Below, in pieces: positions 62,049-64,000 of a stretch of 64,000 nt of DNA. The stretch comes from Streptomyces sp. NBC_01260 (lineage in GTDB: Bacteria > Actinomycetota > Actinomycetes > Streptomycetales > Streptomycetaceae), in the NCBI RefSeq assembly GCF_036226405.1, contig NZ_CP108464.1, forward strand, positions 7,626,001 through 7,690,000, written 5' to 3'. The notes under the pieces are model-generated. The model ran no database searches. It saw nothing but the letters and a program-made list of their open reading frames with translations, and was not told the origin of the DNA. Each line of letters opens with the position of its first letter. Position 1 is the stretch's first letter. The translations under genes and the position numbers were made by a program.

Positions 62049-62590
62049 GCGACACGCGGATCCGGCTGCTCCAGGAGGAGGACTGGGGCGAGTTGGTGAC
62101 TCTGGAGGAACGCACCTATGCGGCGAGCGGGCTGTCCGAGGGAGAGACGGCGCTGCGCTCCCGCCACCGTGCCTCACCCTCCACCTGCTTCGTGCTGGAG
62201 CACGCGGGCGGCTTCGGAGGCTACCTGCTCGCACTGTCCTACCCGCTCTTCCGCTGCCCGGACCTGAGCCTGGCCGAGGAAGGCGAGGCGCAGGGGAGCA
62301 ACCTGCACCTCCATGACCTGGTGATCGCCGAGCGGGCACGCGGCCGGGGCCTGGCTCACCGGATGCACCAGCACTTGGAGGAGGCCGGACGGGCGGCCTC
62401 CTACCAGACGCTCTCCCTGGTCGCCGTGCACGGCTCGCAAGCGCTGTGGACCGCGCTGGGCTACCGCGCCCGGCCCCACATCGGGCTGCCCACGAGCTAC
62501 GGCGCCGAGGCGGTCTACATGGCGAGGCCCCTGGAAATCGCTGTCCCGAGTCGGCTCTCGGCACCTCTTCCGAAGCCGAAGCCGGGCTGA
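62045..62590 (+). CDS. GNAT-family acetyltransferase paired with the decarboxylase
   Basis: A 181-residue GNAT with the acetyl-CoA loop in HDLVIAERARGRGLAHRMHQ and SLVAVHGSQALWTALGYRAR later in the fold. ATG 62045 overlaps the decarboxylase stop (ATGA), so the two products are made together. The likely job is acetylating the amine made by the decarboxylase, as in polyamine inactivation or siderophore building-block synthesis (inference). The C-terminal PKPKPG tail is unusual. Confidence 0.87.
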   Translation: MSDTRIRLLQEEDWGELVTLEERTYAASGLSEGETALRSRHRASPSTCFVLEHAGGFGGYLLALSYPLFRCPDLSLAEEGEAQGSNLHLHDLVIAERARGRGLAHRMHQHLEEAGRAASYQTLSLVAVHGSQALWTALGYRARPHIGLPTSYGAEAVYMARPLEIAVPSRLSAPLPKPKPG

Positions 62591-62829
62591 CGCGAACGTG
62601 TCCGCCCCCACCGTGTTCCGCCGTTCCCGACCAGCCACCGGCGCACTGCCCTTTCTCCTCGGATTCCACTACGCCACTAGCCTCTCTGTTTCGGTTGGGG
62701 TGTTGAGGCGTCGTTGATCGTCAACTGTCGGCTGGCCGAGGTGTTTTCTCAGTTCGGGCATGGTGAGGTCCCGGCGCGATGGTCGGGTTCTCCGGGGTCC
62801 TTCGGGTTGTGGGCGGACAGGGGTTCACC

Positions 62830-63545
62830 GGTCAGCTGGCGGGACGGGGCAGTGCGGCGGGGCGGTGGAAGGCCATGGCCAGCTCGTGTCTCCAGGGCCA
62901 GGTCGCCGAGATCCGCAAGCGCAGGCGTCGGCCGCCGCGGGTGAGGCGGGCAGCGACGTGCAGCAGTTGGTAGCGGAGCTTCTTCGGCTCGGCCGTGGCA
63001 AGTTCGCCGTCCAGTAGCGGGACACGGGTCCAGGCCAGCAGATCGACGCCACGAGGCTGAGTTCGAACCAGACGGCGTTGACGCCGAAGTCGCGAGAGGG
63101 GAAGCGGCCGAATCCGGTGCTCTTGCCGCACCGGATGTGGTCCTCGACGGTGGCGTGCCCGCGGTGGCGGGCCTCCAGGAACTGGGCGGAGCCGCTGCCG
63201 GAGTACGGGGTGTCGGTGAGGAACACCTGGTGTCGCAGGCCCTCGACGTGATCGAAGAGGGACAGCTGTGCTCCGGGGTGCGGCCGCTCTCGGCGCACGA
63301 TGATGCGGGTGCCGGCCGGATAGCCGTCCAGATCGACCATGCCGGTCAGCTCGGCGGTCGCGGCGCCGTCACGCATCGTCCCGTCCTGGCCCAGGGTGGG
63401 ATGCCAGAGGTGGTCGGGCATGGCGCGGACAGCGCGGCGGACCGGCTCGGTGATGGCGTAGCCGACCGAGAAGAAGGTACGGATTCCTCGTCTCCGCACG
63501 TCACGGACGTGGGCGAGGAAGGCTTTCGCGCTTCCGCGTAGCCGT
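62830..63545 (-). pseudogene. IS1380-family transposase, truncated and frameshifted
   Basis: The frame reads KAFLAHVRDVRRRGIRTFFS, AMPDHLWHPTLGQDGTMRDG, RPHPGAQLSLFDHVEGLRHQ, LEARHRGHATVEDHIRCGKS and GVNAVWFELSLVA, typical of the C-terminal half of IS1380 transposases. At about 63040 it switches frame to VDLLAWTRVPLLDGELATAE and KKLRYQLLHVAARLTRGGR. The family is about 450 residues; only about 235 remain and the first half is missing. No clear terminal repeats were found. Confidence 0.8.
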
Positions 63546-63714
63546 CGCACACATCGAACGCTCAGAGCGCACCACGGGCAACCGGGTGCGCCGGGCCGCC
63601 GGTCGGTCCGAAGCGGAACGGAGCGTGCGGCAGGCCCGGCGCGTCTGGGCGATCCTCTGCCGAGCCGTCGGGCCATCCAGCCGTCGGGCCCGGGGGCGTT
63701 GCGTGACTCGCGCG

Positions 63715-64000
63715 TCAATACCGCCAGCGGACCGCCTCGATGAGGTCCGCGTCGGTATGCGTCGCGAACAGCTCCGACTCCGCCCGCCGGACGGCCAGTA
63801 CGGCTTCGTACAATTCGGCGCCGAGTGCCCGTCGAAGCAGAGCGGACTTCTCGTATGCGTCGGTCGTCTCCGGCAGGCTCGCCGGGAGGCGTTCGACGCT
63901 GTCGAGGGCGGCGGGGTCGCTCCGGGTCTCGGGAGGCAGGGGCAGGCCGGCGTCGAGACCGGCGAGTCCGGCGGACAGCACGCCTCCGATCTCCAGGTAC
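63715..64000 (-). CDS. Glutamine synthetase-like protein, C-terminal part, continues beyond window
   Basis: The frame enters from the right edge as YLEIGGVLSAGLAGLDAGLP and ends RRAESELFATHTDADLIEAV then RWRY before TGA 63715. This is the C-terminus of the glutamine synthetase family, in the GlnA-like/gamma-glutamylpolyamine synthetase type with a helical end (LLRRALGAELYEAVLAVRRA). At least 95 residues are present. Its neighbourhood, an amine-forming decarboxylase and an acetyltransferase, would suit a polyamine-active member, but the active site is outside the window. Confidence 0.82.
   Translation of the reverse strand, partial: YLEIGGVLSAGLAGLDAGLPLPPETRSDPAALDSVERLPASLPETTDAYEKSALLRRALGAELYEAVLAVRRAESELFATHTDADLIEAVRWRY

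Overview
The window is high-GC actinobacterial DNA, almost certainly a Streptomyces chromosome. The evidence is strong G/C bias at third codon positions, frequent GTG starts, a perfect CebR-type operator beside cellulase genes, an SSI-type protease inhibitor, paired MurT/GatD, and a Streptomyces-style sulfonate operon with a cysteine-containing leader peptide. No tRNA, rRNA or CRISPR array was seen.

Layout. 1-1050: the 3' end of an unidentified gene overlapping an N-terminally short Ldh-family dehydrogenase. 1098-9660: four secreted plant-polysaccharide hydrolases on the minus strand (GH10, GH48, GH12, GH6), all ending in a CBM3 cellulose-binding module and probably read from one CebR-controlled promoter near 9640. 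10300-19600: mostly housekeeping genes: protease inhibitor, CtaG-like assembly protein, phosphofructokinase, GatD/MurT (lipid II amidation), a relic of an adenylation domain, peptide deformylase, a TetR/acyl-CoA dehydrogenase pair and glutathione peroxidase. 19647-25207: an Lrp-type regulator divergent from amidase, MFS permease and amidohydrolase, resembling a catabolic cassette for an amide compound. 25177-37580: acetyltransferase/XRE-cupin pair, cation antiporter, thioesterase, Ski2-like helicase, a second double-HTH Lrp regulator divergent from an MFS exporter, and a MetF-like reductase.

37606-44826 holds two tandem pairs of half-size ABC exporters. In each pair one subunit has lost Walker A and the other has lost the signature motif, so one consensus and one degenerate ATP site are predicted per heterodimer. 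45097-52588: lipoprotein L,D-transpeptidase homologue, a large D-lactate-dehydrogenase-like flavo/Fe-S protein, a MarR/ABC exporter pair and a TetX-like monooxygenase with two palindromic operators. 52682-58529: a 19-residue micro-ORF, a 42-residue ORF, a flavin monooxygenase and the ssuCBAD sulfonate operon behind a predicted leaderless leader peptide.

59010-63715 is mobile-element debris: two inverted, decayed copies of one serine recombinase, a frameshifted IS3 OrfA, an IS5-like scrap and a broken IS1380 transposase. Embedded in it is an intact two-gene unit (PLP decarboxylase plus GNAT acetyltransferase). A glutamine-synthetase-like gene runs off the right edge. The debris-flanked decarboxylase/acetyltransferase pair, the recombinase inverted duplication with its small overlapping ORF, the sulfonate leader peptide and the micro-ORF are the parts most worth following.
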